Shown here one piece after another: positions 23,153 through 31,577 of a DNA stretch of 64,000 bases. The notes under the pieces are model-generated. The model had not been told where the DNA came from, ran no database searches, and saw only the letters and a list, made by a program, of their open reading frames with translations. Source of the DNA: Pseudomonas sp. WJP1 (GTDB lineage: Bacteria; Pseudomonadota; Gammaproteobacteria; Pseudomonadales; Pseudomonadaceae); assembly GCF_028471945.1 (NCBI RefSeq), contig NZ_CP110128.1, forward strand, positions 1-64,000. Direction: 5' to 3'. Each line of letters begins with the position of its first letter. Position 1 is the stretch's first letter. The position numbers were made by a program, and so were the translations under genes.

Positions 23153-24721
23153 TCAATCCTCAAACCGGATCGGGCATTTCTCTGCCCCTTCCAGCTTCCT
23201 CAATTCATCCACCACCTGCGGCCGTGCCCGTCGCAGGGTCAGGCTGCGGTCCTGGCGCAGCAGCCGCCGCGCTTCCTGATGCAGCATCTCAACCCCCGAA
23301 TAGTCGATGAAGTTGATCTGCTGCGCCTCGATCACCACCCGTGCACCGTGCATTCGTTGCAGGCGAACCTGCAGGTAATGGCTGGCGCCAAAAAAGATCG
23401 AGCCGCCAACCCGCAAAATGTCTTCATCGCCGTCGCGTAAATGCTGCACGCGGGGTTGTGAGGTGCGCTTGAGGTAAAAGAACAGCGACGCCAGCACCCC
23501 AGCATAGATCGCTGTCTGCAGTTCCAGCAGCAGCGTGGCGATGCAGGTCAGGCCCATGACCACGAACTCGGCGCGGCTGACCCGCAGCAACGCACGAATG
23601 CCCCGATGGTCCACCAAGCCCCAGGCGATCAGCAAAATGCTGCCGGCCATGGCCGGAATGGGGATGTGTGCGATCAGGCCGGCGCCGAAGATGGCGAACA
23701 ACGCCACCCACAAGGCCGAAAAGACTCCCGCCAATGGCGAACAGGCCCCCGCTTCGTAGCTCAGGCCTGAGCGGGTGAAGGAGCCGGCCGAGAGCGATCC
23801 GGAAAAAAACGCGCCGACAATATTGGACAAGCCTTGGGCGCGGACTTCCTGATTGGCGTCGAGCAACTGCTGCGAGCGCGCCGACAGCGAACGGGCAATC
23901 GACAGGCTGGTGACCAGCCCTAGCATGCCGACCGCCACGGCACTGGGCAGCAGGCGCAGGATCAGGTCGAGGTCCAGCGGCAACGGGCTCAAAGGCGGCA
24001 ACTTGCCGGTGAAGGCACTCACCAGCTTTACGTGGCCGAACATCGAGGGCCAGAACCAGACCAGCAGTGCACCCAGGGCCAGGGTTATCAACAGCGTCGG
24101 CCAGCGCGGCAAGCACAGCTTGAGGATCACGCCGACCACGACGGTGGCCAATCCGAGCATGAGCGAAGGTTTATCCACTTCCCCCAGGTGCCTGAACAGC
24201 GTGATGAAACTGTCCAGTGCGGTGGCCTGGCTGGGCAAGTCCAGCCCCAGCAGGTTGGGTAACTGGCCCACGGCAATCACCACTGCGGCGCCGAGGGTGA
24301 AGCCAAGCACCACTGAATGAGAGACGAAATTGACCAGTGCACCAAAGCGCAGCAACCCCAGCAGCCACTGGAAAATCCCGGCCAGGAGGGTCAGCAAAAG
24401 GATCACGGTGACGTAGTCCTGTGTCGCCGGAACGGCGAGGGGACTGACGCTGGCGTACAGGACGATGGAAATGGCCGCCGTCGGACCGCAGATCAAATGC
24501 CACGACGAACCCCACAGGCAAGCGATCAACACTGGGATGATCGCCGCATACAAGCCGTATTCCGGTGGAAGGCCGGCAATCAGTGCGTAGGCGATGGATT
24601 GCGGCAACGCGAGAATCGCGCCACTGAGGCCGACGATCAGGTCACGACCGACGCTGGCGCGGGTTTGCCGGGGCAACCATGTGAGGAATGGGAAGAGTGA
24701 ATGGCGGCTGGGAAGGGCCAT
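23153..24721 (-). CDS. SulP-family anion transporter with STAS domain
   Basis: Inner-membrane transporter of the SLC26/SulP family. The 522-residue protein has a membrane domain of many hydrophobic segments (about 25-410) including the signature region LPQSIAYALIAGLPPEYGLYAAIIPVLIACLWGSSWH, abbreviated here to the first motif LPQSIAYALIAGLP, and a C-terminal cytoplasmic STAS domain (about 420-520, with NFIDYSGVEMLHQEARR). Relatives move sulfate, bicarbonate or dicarboxylates. Its neighbour, a choline-sulfatase module that releases sulfate, makes sulfate plausible, but sequence alone does not settle the substrate. No carbonic anhydrase gene is fused or adjacent. Confidence 0.85.
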   Translation of the reverse strand: MALPSRHSLFPFLTWLPRQTRASVGRDLIVGLSGAILALPQSIAYALIAGLPPEYGLYAAIIPVLIACLWGSSWHLICGPTAAISIVLYASVSPLAVPATQDYVTVILLLTLLAGIFQWLLGLLRFGALVNFVSHSVVLGFTLGAAVVIAVGQLPNLLGLDLPSQATALDSFITLFRHLGEVDKPSLMLGLATVVVGVILKLCLPRWPTLLITLALGALLVWFWPSMFGHVKLVSAFTGKLPPLSPLPLDLDLILRLLPSAVAVGMLGLVTSLSIARSLSARSQQLLDANQEVRAQGLSNIVGAFFSGSLSAGSFTRSGLSYEAGACSPLAGVFSALWVALFAIFGAGLIAHIPIPAMAGSILLIAWGLVDHRGIRALLRVSRAEFVVMGLTCIATLLLELQTAIYAGVLASLFFYLKRTSQPRVQHLRDGDEDILRVGGSIFFGASHYLQVRLQRMHGARVVIEAQQINFIDYSGVEMLHQEARRLLRQDRSLTLRRARPQVVDELRKLEGAEKCPIRFED

Positions 24722-24768
24722 GGGTCCTCTCGGGTTGGGTTTTGCACAAGGGTATCAGCACTGGACAT

Positions 24769-24858
24769 TGTGGGAGCGAGCCTGCTCGCGATTGGGGTGT
24801 GTAAGCCGATACAAATGTCGGATCTGATGGCCTCATCGCGAGCAGGCTCGCTCCCACA
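24769..24858. repeat. REP pair (REPIN-like) between SulP gene and choX
   Basis: A perfect 24-bp inverted repeat: TGTGGGAGCGAGCCTGCTCG... at 24769-24792 and its complement at 24835-24858, with 42 bp between. It ends 3 bp from the choX stop and may shape that mRNA's 3' end. Confidence 0.9.
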
Positions 24859-24861
24859 GGT

Positions 24862-25782
24862 TTAAAGCTTGGCTTTTACTGCCGGCAACGCATCCTTGCC
24901 ATCCACGGTCTTCACGCCCTCGAGCCACTTGTCCAGCACGGCCGGGTTGGCCTTGATCCACGCCTTGGCCGCATCGGTATTGCTGACTTTCTTGTTCACC
25001 ACCTCGGCCATGATGCTGTTCTCCATCTCCTGAGTGAAGCTCAGGTTGGTGAGCAGCTTGCCGACGTTCGGGCAGGCCTGTGCATAACCTTTGCGGGTCA
25101 GGGTGTGGACGCTGCCGGTGTCACCGAAGTATTTCTCGCCGCCCTTCAGATAATGCATTTTCAGCTGCACATTCATCGGGTGCGGCGTCCAGCCGAGGAA
25201 GGTCACGAACTTCTGCTTCTTCACCGCGCGGGACACTTCCGCGAGCATGGCCTGCTCGCTGGATTCGACCAGTTTCCACTGACCCATGTCGAAATCATTT
25301 TTCTTGATGATCTCTTGCAGCGAAATGTTTGCCGGTGCGCCAGACCCGATGCCATAGATCTTGTGGTCGAACTTGTCGGCGTACTTGTTCAGGTCGGCAA
25401 AGTTATGCACACCCGCGTCCCAAACATAGTCCGGAACAGCGAGGGTAAACTCGGTGCCATCGAGGTTCTTCGCCAGTTGCGTGACGTCGCCGGTGGCGAC
25501 GAACTTGTCGTAGAAACCCTGCTGTGCGGGCATCCAGTTGCCAAGGAAGACATCCACCTGGCCGTCCTTGAGCCCACCAAAGGTGATCGGCACCGCGAGG
25601 GTGTCGACCTTCGCCTTGTAGCCCATGCCGTCCAGCAGAAACCCGGTGATGGCGTTGGTCGCGGCGATGTCGCTCCAGCCCGGGTCGGCCATTTTCACCG
25701 TCTCGCAACTCTGATCGGCATACACCGATGCACTGCCAAGGGCCAGGAGCCCGACCATCAGTACTGTGGATAACCTTTGCAT
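24862..25782 (-). CDS. choX: Choline/betaine ABC transporter substrate-binding protein
   Basis: Periplasmic binding protein of the OpuAC family for choline or related quaternary amines. The 306-residue protein has a signal peptide (residues about 1-22, cleavage near VYA-DQSC) and the family segments VKMADPGWSDIAATNAITGFLL and FLGWTPHPMNVQLKMHYLKGG, the latter supplying aromatic cation-binding residues. It lies 16 bp after betC on the same strand. No permease or ATPase gene is nearby, so it must use a transporter encoded elsewhere, as Pseudomonas does with several free binding proteins sharing the CbcWV core. Its signal-peptide codons contain a DnaA box. Confidence 0.88.
   Translation of the reverse strand: MQRLSTVLMVGLLALGSASVYADQSCETVKMADPGWSDIAATNAITGFLLDGMGYKAKVDTLAVPITFGGLKDGQVDVFLGNWMPAQQGFYDKFVATGDVTQLAKNLDGTEFTLAVPDYVWDAGVHNFADLNKYADKFDHKIYGIGSGAPANISLQEIIKKNDFDMGQWKLVESSEQAMLAEVSRAVKKQKFVTFLGWTPHPMNVQLKMHYLKGGEKYFGDTGSVHTLTRKGYAQACPNVGKLLTNLSFTQEMENSIMAEVVNKKVSNTDAAKAWIKANPAVLDKWLEGVKTVDGKDALPAVKAKL
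25765..25773 (-). other. DnaA box, perfect consensus, in the choX signal peptide codons
   Basis: TGTGGATAA on the + strand reads TTATCCACA on the choX strand, coding Leu-Ser-Thr at residues 4-6. Confidence 0.6.
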
Positions 25783-25798
25783 GGACTTCCCCTTAACA

Positions 25799-27313
25799 TT
25801 ATTGGTTTTGGCAGGGTTGTGGATAACGTGCTTTGCGCTCCAGATCGTCGAGGTCGATGTGATTGCGCATGTACTGCTGACTGGCGTCCACCAGTGGCTG
25901 GTGATCCCAGCTCTTCAGCTTGCCGATGGTCAGGGCCTCGGCGACGAAACGTCTGCGCCGCTGGCTTGCGAGCACCTGTTGGTGGATCGCCGGAATGTCC
26001 CATTTAGCCCGCGCTTCCGCGAGAAAATCGTCGAACAGCTGGCGATGTTGCGGTGAGTGGCTGAGTTCTTCCAGCTCCCGCGAGTCATTATGTACATCGA
26101 AGAGTAGGCAAGGGTCGTCTTCGCTGTAGATGAATTTGTAAGCGCCACGGCGAATCATCATCAAGGGGCTGATGGTGCCTTCGGCCATGTACTCGCCGAA
26201 CACTTCATCGTGCCCGCCCTGCCCTTGCAGATGCGGAACCAGCGAACGGCCATCGAGTGGCAAGCCGGGTTCGAGGGAGCCGCCGGCCAGCTCCACAAAC
26301 GTCGGCAACAGGTCGGCGGTGGATACCGATGCGCTGACCCGGCCGGCGCCGAATTGCCCTGGCGCACTTATCAACAGGGGGACACGAGCGGCCATCTCAT
26401 ACCAGTGCATTTTGTACCAGAGGCCACGTTCGCCGAGCATGTCGCCATGGTCGCCGGAGAAGACGATGATGGTGTCATCGATCAGCCCGGTATCCTCGAG
26501 GGTTTGCAGGAGTTTGCCGACATTGCTGTCGATATAGCTGCACGCGCCGAAGTAGGCACGGCGCGCGTCACGGATTTTATCCACAGGCAGGGGTTTGTCC
26601 CACAGGTCATAGACCTTGAGCAATCGCTGGGCGTGCGGATCGAGTTCGCGTTGATCCGGTGTTGCCGGCAACGGGATGTCGGCGTCGTCGTACAGGTCCC
26701 AGAACGGCTTGGGAATCGTGTACGGATCATGGGGGTGAGTCATCGAGACCGTCAGGCAAAACGGCTGGTCGCCATCCTCGCGAATGTGGTCGAACAAGTA
26801 CTGCTGGGCCTTGAACACCACCTCTTCGTCGAAATCCAGTTGGTTGGTGCGCACGCAGGGGCCTGCCTGCAATACCGACGACATGTTGTGGTACCACGTC
26901 GGACGCACGTCCGGTTCATCCCAGTTCACCGCCCAGCCGTAGTCGGCCGGGTAGATATCGCTGGTCAGGCGTTCTTCATAGCCGTGCAACTGGTCCGGAC
27001 CACAGAAATGCATCTTGCCCGACAGCGCGGTGCGGTAGCCGAGGCGCCGCAGGTAATGGGCATACGTCGGCACATCGGCGGGGAAATCCGCCGCGTTGTC
27101 ATAGGCACCGATCTTGCTCGGCAACTGGCCGCTGACCAGGGTAAAACGTGAAGGCGCGCACAGCGGGCTATTGCAATATGCGCTGTCGAACACCACGCCC
27201 TCGGCGGCGAGGCGGCTCAGATTAGGCAATTTGATAGGCGAAGGACCGTAGAAAGGCAACATTGGCGCGGCCATTTGATCGGCCATGATGAAAAGAATGT
27301 TCTTGCGCTTCAT
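25799..27313 (-). CDS. betC: Choline-sulfatase
   Basis: Hydrolyses choline-O-sulfate to choline and sulfate, providing an osmoprotectant precursor and a carbon, nitrogen and sulfur source. The 504-residue protein is a type I sulfatase: metal-binding IMADQ near the N-terminus, and the motif CAPSR (Cys52) whose Cys is normally converted to formylglycine. It also has SGKMHFCG, VFSGDHGDMLGERGLWYKMH and the C-terminal choline-sulfatase region ending RNHIDLDDLERKARYPQP. Start 27313 (MKRKNILFIMADQ) follows family usage; an ATG at 27331 adds six residues and neither has a clear ribosome site. It is divergent from the LysR gene, the usual betC regulator arrangement. Confidence 0.93.
   Translation of the reverse strand: MKRKNILFIMADQMAAPMLPFYGPSPIKLPNLSRLAAEGVVFDSAYCNSPLCAPSRFTLVSGQLPSKIGAYDNAADFPADVPTYAHYLRRLGYRTALSGKMHFCGPDQLHGYEERLTSDIYPADYGWAVNWDEPDVRPTWYHNMSSVLQAGPCVRTNQLDFDEEVVFKAQQYLFDHIREDGDQPFCLTVSMTHPHDPYTIPKPFWDLYDDADIPLPATPDQRELDPHAQRLLKVYDLWDKPLPVDKIRDARRAYFGACSYIDSNVGKLLQTLEDTGLIDDTIIVFSGDHGDMLGERGLWYKMHWYEMAARVPLLISAPGQFGAGRVSASVSTADLLPTFVELAGGSLEPGLPLDGRSLVPHLQGQGGHDEVFGEYMAEGTISPLMMIRRGAYKFIYSEDDPCLLFDVHNDSRELEELSHSPQHRQLFDDFLAEARAKWDIPAIHQQVLASQRRRRFVAEALTIGKLKSWDHQPLVDASQQYMRNHIDLDDLERKARYPQPCQNQ
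25818..25826 (-). other. DnaA box, perfect consensus, in the betC 3' end
   Basis: TGTGGATAA, only 45 bp from the box at 25765, making the closest pair in the set. It codes part of Arg-Tyr-Pro-Gln near the betC C-terminus. Confidence 0.6.
26577..26585 (+). other. DnaA box, perfect consensus, inside betC
   Basis: TTATCCACA; on the betC strand it covers the Val-Asp-Lys codons. Confidence 0.6.
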
Positions 27314-27414
27314 GTGATCGCGGCATTCCATAGTGGATGTTTATGCGAGAGTGCTGGGATCGAGGATGTAACCCACGCACTTTGCGGTAAAGCCCATGGC
27401 CGACAATGACTAGG

Positions 27415-27429
27415 ATAAGTACAGCTTAT
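27415..27429 (+). promoter_or_regulatory. Candidate LysR-type operator over the regulator's own start
   Basis: ATAAG-TACAG-CTTAT is a perfect 5-bp inverted repeat that fits the T-N11-A pattern of LysR-family sites. It overlaps the LysR ATG (27428) and lies about 100 bp from the betC start, so it could serve autoregulation. Palindromes this short also arise by chance. Confidence 0.4.
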
Positions 27430-28378
27430 GTATGACGCGCTTGGTGACCTTTCCTTGGATTTGCTCCGCGCTTTCGAATCGGCGGCGCGCCAGCGCAGCT
27501 TCACGGCGGCGGCGAACGAACTGGGCACCACGCAGCCGGCGGTCAGCCAACAGATCAAGCGACTGGAGGAGCAGTTGGGGACTCGACTGTTCGACCGCAT
27601 CTATCGCGGCATCGAACTCACCGAAGCGGGGGCAATCCTTTTTGAGCAAGTTCAGCTCGGTTTGCAGAATATCGAGGCAGGACTGAGTGCGATCAGCGCC
27701 CAACAACAGCATGAAGTGCTACAGGTGGCCACCGATTTCGCCTTTGCCGCCTATTGGCTGATGCCTCGGTTGCACCGCTTTCACGCGGCCAATCCACAGG
27801 TCGACGTCAGCCTGGTGACCAGTGAGCGCAGCCATAACATGCTGCGCACCGATATCGATGTGGCGGTGCTGTTCGGCGATGGCCGCTTCAAGCAGGGCGA
27901 GAGCCATTGGCTGTTCAGCGAGGAAGTGTTCCCGGTGTGCAGTCCGCAGTTGTTGAATGACCGTGCCCTGCCCTTGCCCGCCCAATCCTTGCTGGAGTTT
28001 CCGCTCCTGCATCTGCGGGGCGAGAACAGCAGTCACTGGTTTGACTGGAGTGGGGTCTTCCGCGAGTTGGGCATCACCTCACCCCCGGCGCCCGGCCAAT
28101 TGCGTTTCGACAATTACACCTTGCTGATTCAGGCCGCCATTGGCGGTCAGGGCGTGGCCATTGGTTGGCGGCACCTTGTGGATAACTTGCTGGCACAAGG
28201 TTTGTTGTGTCGGCCGATTGCCGAAACGGTGATCTCCAGGCTGGGTTATTACGTGGTTTTGCCGCAGCGCAAACGGCGTGGCGCCCTGATTCAGCAGTTC
28301 GTCGACTGGTTGATGGCCGAACAGGCCTGCAGTGCGCAATCGTTGAACGGGATGGCGCTGCCCTCCATTGCGGTTTAG
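27428..28378 (+). CDS. LysR-family regulator, probable choline-sulfate utilisation regulator
   Basis: A 316-residue LysR-type transcription factor: N-terminal winged helix-turn-helix (about 8-66, DLLRAFESAARQRSFTAAAN then TTQPAVSQQIKRLEEQLGTRLF) and a C-terminal periplasmic-binding-like effector domain (about 95-300). It is transcribed away from betC-choX with a 114-bp gap, the arrangement of regulators that activate the divergent choline-sulfate genes. The effector (choline sulfate, choline or another compound) is inferred from context. Its stop overlaps the convergent next gene by 4 bp. Confidence 0.85.
   Translation: MYDALGDLSLDLLRAFESAARQRSFTAAANELGTTQPAVSQQIKRLEEQLGTRLFDRIYRGIELTEAGAILFEQVQLGLQNIEAGLSAISAQQQHEVLQVATDFAFAAYWLMPRLHRFHAANPQVDVSLVTSERSHNMLRTDIDVAVLFGDGRFKQGESHWLFSEEVFPVCSPQLLNDRALPLPAQSLLEFPLLHLRGENSSHWFDWSGVFRELGITSPPAPGQLRFDNYTLLIQAAIGGQGVAIGWRHLVDNLLAQGLLCRPIAETVISRLGYYVVLPQRKRRGALIQQFVDWLMAEQACSAQSLNGMALPSIAV
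28177..28185 (-). other. DnaA box, perfect consensus, inside the LysR gene
   Basis: TGTGGATAA, coding Val-Asp-Asn in the effector domain. It is the last perfect box seen in the window. Confidence 0.6.
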
Positions 28379-29037
28379 CTGTCGGTCGCGATGAAATTGA
28401 CGTGCTCGCCAATGTGCAGGTTCAGGCGCAGCTCATCGGCGATCCCCACCGCCGTGCGGGCCAGGCGTGCGAGCGGCTCGGCCAGATCCGGCTCAAGGTT
28501 GCCACCCAGGTGACTGAAATGCTCGATGGTCAGCCCCGGCACCCCGCGTGGGGCGTTCACCATCGTCCAGTGCAAGGTGCTGCTTTGTAGTGCTTCGCGG
28601 ATTTCTTCGGCGGCGTGGCGCTGCAGCCCGTCCTCGAACTCCGGATCGTCCAGGATCTCGAAATCCCCCACTAGAAATAACCGGGCGATGCCCGCTGCCT
28701 GCATGCCATCAATCAATGCATCCACTGCCAGCACCTGCTCGACCGGGCCGGGCACGATGGTTTTTTCCACGTGTTCACTGTTGAATGGCAACCCTGGCGC
28801 GTCCAGCAAACAGATGACCACCGAACTGCCGGCTACGCTTTGCTTCACACGCTGGGCATCGAACAGGTCGCCGGTCTTGGTACGCAAACCCGGGCGTGGC
28901 GCCAGCGCCGTCAAGTCATCGAGAATGGCGATCACTTCATGTTGGCGCCGCAACATTTCAGCCATTAGCGCACTGCCCAGGCTACTCAAGGCACCATAAA
29001 GCACCACTTTCACCACCGGGGTTTCGGCATTTTTCAT
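28375..29037 (-). CDS. NAD(P)-binding Rossmann protein (SDR-like, NmrA type)
   Basis: A 220-residue cytoplasmic protein of the atypical short-chain dehydrogenase kind. The N-terminus KVVLYGALSSLGSALMAEML holds a glycine/serine-rich dinucleotide loop, followed by an acidic ILDD at the end of the second strand. No YxxxK catalytic pair is evident, so it may be a binding or regulatory protein rather than a dehydrogenase. Start ATG 29037 (MKNAETPVVK) has AAGGGAG 7 bp upstream. Convergent with the LysR gene (4-bp overlap), divergent from the DOPA-dioxygenase-like gene. Substrate unknown. Confidence 0.75.
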   Translation of the reverse strand: MKNAETPVVKVVLYGALSSLGSALMAEMLRRQHEVIAILDDLTALAPRPGLRTKTGDLFDAQRVKQSVAGSSVVICLLDAPGLPFNSEHVEKTIVPGPVEQVLAVDALIDGMQAAGIARLFLVGDFEILDDPEFEDGLQRHAAEEIREALQSSTLHWTMVNAPRGVPGLTIEHFSHLGGNLEPDLAEPLARLARTAVGIADELRLNLHIGEHVNFIATDS

Positions 29038-29121
29038 GGCTGAACTCCCTTGTTTGCCTCCTGTATTGCATTTGACCTGCAGGAAACGGTGAGGGTTCGA
29101 CTCGGTTTTAGAGGGATTCAA

Positions 29122-29448
29122 ATGCAACGGATCAAGGGCTACCACGCCCATGTCTATTTCGATGCCAGCACCATCGACCAGGCGCGAGCCCTGTGTGAGC
29201 AAGCCGCACAATTGTTCCCGCTGAAAATGGGCCGGGTACATGAGCGCCCTGTCGGACCGCACCCGGACTGGAGCTGCCAACTGGCGTTCGGCCCCGAGCT
29301 GATCGGGGATGTGCTGCCGTGGTTGGCGCTCAACCGCAAGGGACTGGTGGTGTTCCTGCACCCGGACACCGGCAACGATCTGCTGGATCACAGCGAGCAC
29401 GCGATCTGGATGGGCGCGATTCGACCGCTGGACCTGTCTATTTTTTGA
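29122..29448 (+). CDS. DOPA 4,5-dioxygenase family protein
   Basis: A 108-residue protein of the small aromatic ring-cleaving dioxygenase family named after fungal and plant DOPA 4,5-dioxygenases. The start MQRIKGYHAHVYFDA has the paired histidines (YHAHVYF) expected to bind iron, with a further conserved His in VVFLHPDTG. In bacteria the true substrate is generally unknown, and no other aromatic catabolism gene is nearby. Start ATG 29122 follows AGAGGG; the longer reading from 29050 is less likely. Its stop abuts the next gene's stop on the other strand. Confidence 0.82.
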   Translation: MQRIKGYHAHVYFDASTIDQARALCEQAAQLFPLKMGRVHERPVGPHPDWSCQLAFGPELIGDVLPWLALNRKGLVVFLHPDTGNDLLDHSEHAIWMGAIRPLDLSIF

Positions 29449-29850
29449 TCACATGGTTTCTTCGGCTTCGCCCGGCAGGTGCTCGTCCAGGTGTAGCCAC
29501 GGCAGGCGGCTGTCGGTCCAGATGTGGCGTTCGGCCGGGGCCTGCTCGGGATGGTCGAGGGTAGCGATGGTCAAGTCGATACTGTCCGGGCTCAGGTGGG
29601 TCACGAATGCCAGCTGCGCCCCACAGTTACCGCAGAAATAGCGCGCGCCGGTTGGCGAAGAGTCGTACCGTGCCGGTGTTCCCGCCAGCCATTGAAAGGA
29701 TGACGCTGGCACCGTGATCCACGTGGTCACGATCCCGCCGCTGACTCGCCGGCAAATTGAGCAATGGCAGTGGGCGATATCGTGCAATGGCCCGCTGAAT
29801 TGGTAGCGCAGTTGCCCGCAGTGGCAACCGCCTGTGTGGATGTTGGCCAT
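29449..29850 (-). CDS. GFA-family zinc protein (glutathione-dependent formaldehyde-activating type)
   Basis: A 133-residue protein with the GFA/CENP-V zinc fold: GGCHCGQLRYQF, CHCSICRRVSG and YFCGNCGAQL supply the cysteines for two zinc sites. Start MANIHTGGCHCG at 29850 is preceded by AGGAGG; a longer reading from 30126 passes through a REP pair and is rejected. Members were named for a proposed role with glutathione and formaldehyde, but most, including this one, have no proven reaction. Convergent and directly abutting the DOPA-dioxygenase-like gene. Confidence 0.85.
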   Translation of the reverse strand: MANIHTGGCHCGQLRYQFSGPLHDIAHCHCSICRRVSGGIVTTWITVPASSFQWLAGTPARYDSSPTGARYFCGNCGAQLAFVTHLSPDSIDLTIATLDHPEQAPAERHIWTDSRLPWLHLDEHLPGEAEETM

Positions 29851-29884
29851 ACCGTTTCCTCCTGGTGCGCTTTCTCTGACGCCA

Positions 29885-29957
29885 TCGCGAGCAGGCTCGC
29901 TCCCACAGGGGATCTTTGCCGTACACAAAATCAGTGTAGGAGCGAGCCTGCTCGCGA
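29885..29957. repeat. REP pair (REPIN-like) in the 29.85-30.27 kb spacer
   Basis: TCGCGAGCAGGCTCGCTCCC... (29885-29907) and its complement (29935-29957) differ at one position; 27 bp lie between. It belongs to the same subfamily as the pair at 24769. It lies in the 5' region of the GFA gene, not at a 3' end. Confidence 0.88.
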
Positions 29958-30150
29958 AGGACACGACGCGGTTTCCCTCCCTGCCCCGGTCCGACGATCG
30001 GTTGCACATCCGGTCAATGCTTTCATCGACGAAAGCTGGCTGAAAGCTTCCCCGATTAGGATCGCCCTCACTGCCGGCAATAGACCGGCTGGCTAATGCG
30101 AGTGTTCGACTGCTCGCCCGGCCCATTTAACAACAACAATGGTGACCCTG

Positions 30151-30219
30151 ATGTCCTCTTCTATCCGCCGCTTCGCTGCAACTCCGCCCGTACGCCTCGT
30201 GCTTCCCGTTCTGCGCTGA
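30151..30219 (+). CDS. Possible 22-residue leader peptide upstream of the CitMHS transporter
   Basis: ATG 30151, with GGTGA five bases upstream, opens a 22-codon frame starting MSSSIRRFAATPP and ending LVLPVLR before TGA. It is Arg- and Pro-rich and lies 50 bp before the transporter gene. It could be a regulatory leader, part of a longer coding error, or chance. The rest of this 419-bp spacer holds the REP pair and about 180 bp without other recognised features. Confidence 0.35.
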   Translation: MSSSIRRFAATPPVRLVLPVLR

Positions 30220-30269
30220 TCCCGTCCGATCCGCCCATTCCCTAGCCGCGCTACGCCTGGAGTATTCCC

Positions 30270-31577
30270 ATGCTGACTTTCCTTGGCTTCGCCATGGTCA
30301 TCACGTTCATGTTCCTGATCATGACCAAGCGCCTGTCCGCGTTGATCGCCCTGATCATCATCCCGATCGTTTTCGCCCTGTTCGGCGGTTTCGGCCCGAA
30401 AATCGGCCCGATGATGCTCGAAGGCATTACCAAGCTCGCGCCGACCGGCGTGATGCTGATGTTCGCCATTCTGTACTTCGCCCTGATGATCGACTCCGGA
30501 TTGTTCGACCCGGCCGTGCGCAAGATCCTCAAAATGGTCAAGGGTGACCCGTTGAAAGTGTCGGTGGGTACCGCCGTACTGGCGCTCGTGGTTTCCCTCG
30601 ATGGTGACGGCGCGACCACCTACATGATCTGCGTGGCCGCCATGCTGCCGCTCTACAGCCGCATCGGCATGAGCCCGCGGATCATGGCCGGCTTGATCAT
30701 CCTCGCCGGTGGCGTGATGAACATGACCCCGTGGGGTGGCCCGACCGCCCGTGCCGCCAGTGCGCTGCACGTCGACCCGTCGGCCATCTTCGTCCCGATG
30801 ATTCCAGCGATGGCGGCGGGTGTCCTGGCCATCCTCGCCATTGCCTACTTCTACGGCAAGCGTGAGCGTGCACGCCTGGGTGAATTGCACTTGGTGGGCG
30901 ATGAGATCGATCACAGCGAAATCACCGTCTCGCAATTCCCGGATGCCCGTCGTCCGAACTTGATCTGGTTCAATGGCGCCCTGACCCTGGGCCTGATGTG
31001 CACCCTGATCGCCGGTCTGTTGCCGCTGCCGGTGCTGTTCATGGTGGCATTCAGTATTGCAATGATCGTCAACTACCCGTGCCTGCAACAGCAGAAGGAC
31101 CGCGTCGCGGCCCACGCCGGTAGCGTGCTGGCGGTGGTCGGGCTGATCTTTGCCGCGGGCATCTTCACCGGTATCCTGTCGGGCACCGGTATGGTCGATG
31201 CCATGTCGAAAAGCCTGCTGTCGGTGATTCCGGATTTCCTCGGCCCATACCTGGCAGTAATCACGGCGTTGGTGAGCATGCCGTTCACCTTCTTCATGTC
31301 GAATGATGCATTTTATTACGGCGTGTTACCGGTACTTGCCGAAGCCGCTAGCCATTACGGTATAACCGCGGTGGAAATGGCACGTGCCTCGATCGTTGGT
31401 CAGCCCGTCCACTTGTTGAGCCCGCTGGTACCATCGACTTACCTGTTGGTGGCCCTGGCCGGCATCGACTTTGGTGATCACCAGCGCTTCACCCTGAAGT
31501 GGGCAGTGTTGGTCTGCATGTGCATACTGGTCGCTGCATTGCTGATGGGGATTTTTCCGCTGTTCAGCACTCTATAA
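30270..31577 (+). CDS. CitMHS-family citrate/metal-citrate transporter
   Basis: A 435-residue inner-membrane secondary transporter with about 11-12 hydrophobic segments. The sequence begins MLTFLGFAMVITFMFLIMTK and contains VVSLDGDGATTYMICVAAMLP and NMTPWGGPTARAASALHVDP, conserved in CitMHS proteins, which import citrate as a metal or proton complex. GGAG lies 8 bp before the ATG. No citrate-sensing two-component system is adjacent, and the preferred metal cannot be read from sequence. Confidence 0.88.
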   Translation: MLTFLGFAMVITFMFLIMTKRLSALIALIIIPIVFALFGGFGPKIGPMMLEGITKLAPTGVMLMFAILYFALMIDSGLFDPAVRKILKMVKGDPLKVSVGTAVLALVVSLDGDGATTYMICVAAMLPLYSRIGMSPRIMAGLIILAGGVMNMTPWGGPTARAASALHVDPSAIFVPMIPAMAAGVLAILAIAYFYGKRERARLGELHLVGDEIDHSEITVSQFPDARRPNLIWFNGALTLGLMCTLIAGLLPLPVLFMVAFSIAMIVNYPCLQQQKDRVAAHAGSVLAVVGLIFAAGIFTGILSGTGMVDAMSKSLLSVIPDFLGPYLAVITALVSMPFTFFMSNDAFYYGVLPVLAEAASHYGITAVEMARASIVGQPVHLLSPLVPSTYLLVALAGIDFGDHQRFTLKWAVLVCMCILVAALLMGIFPLFSTL

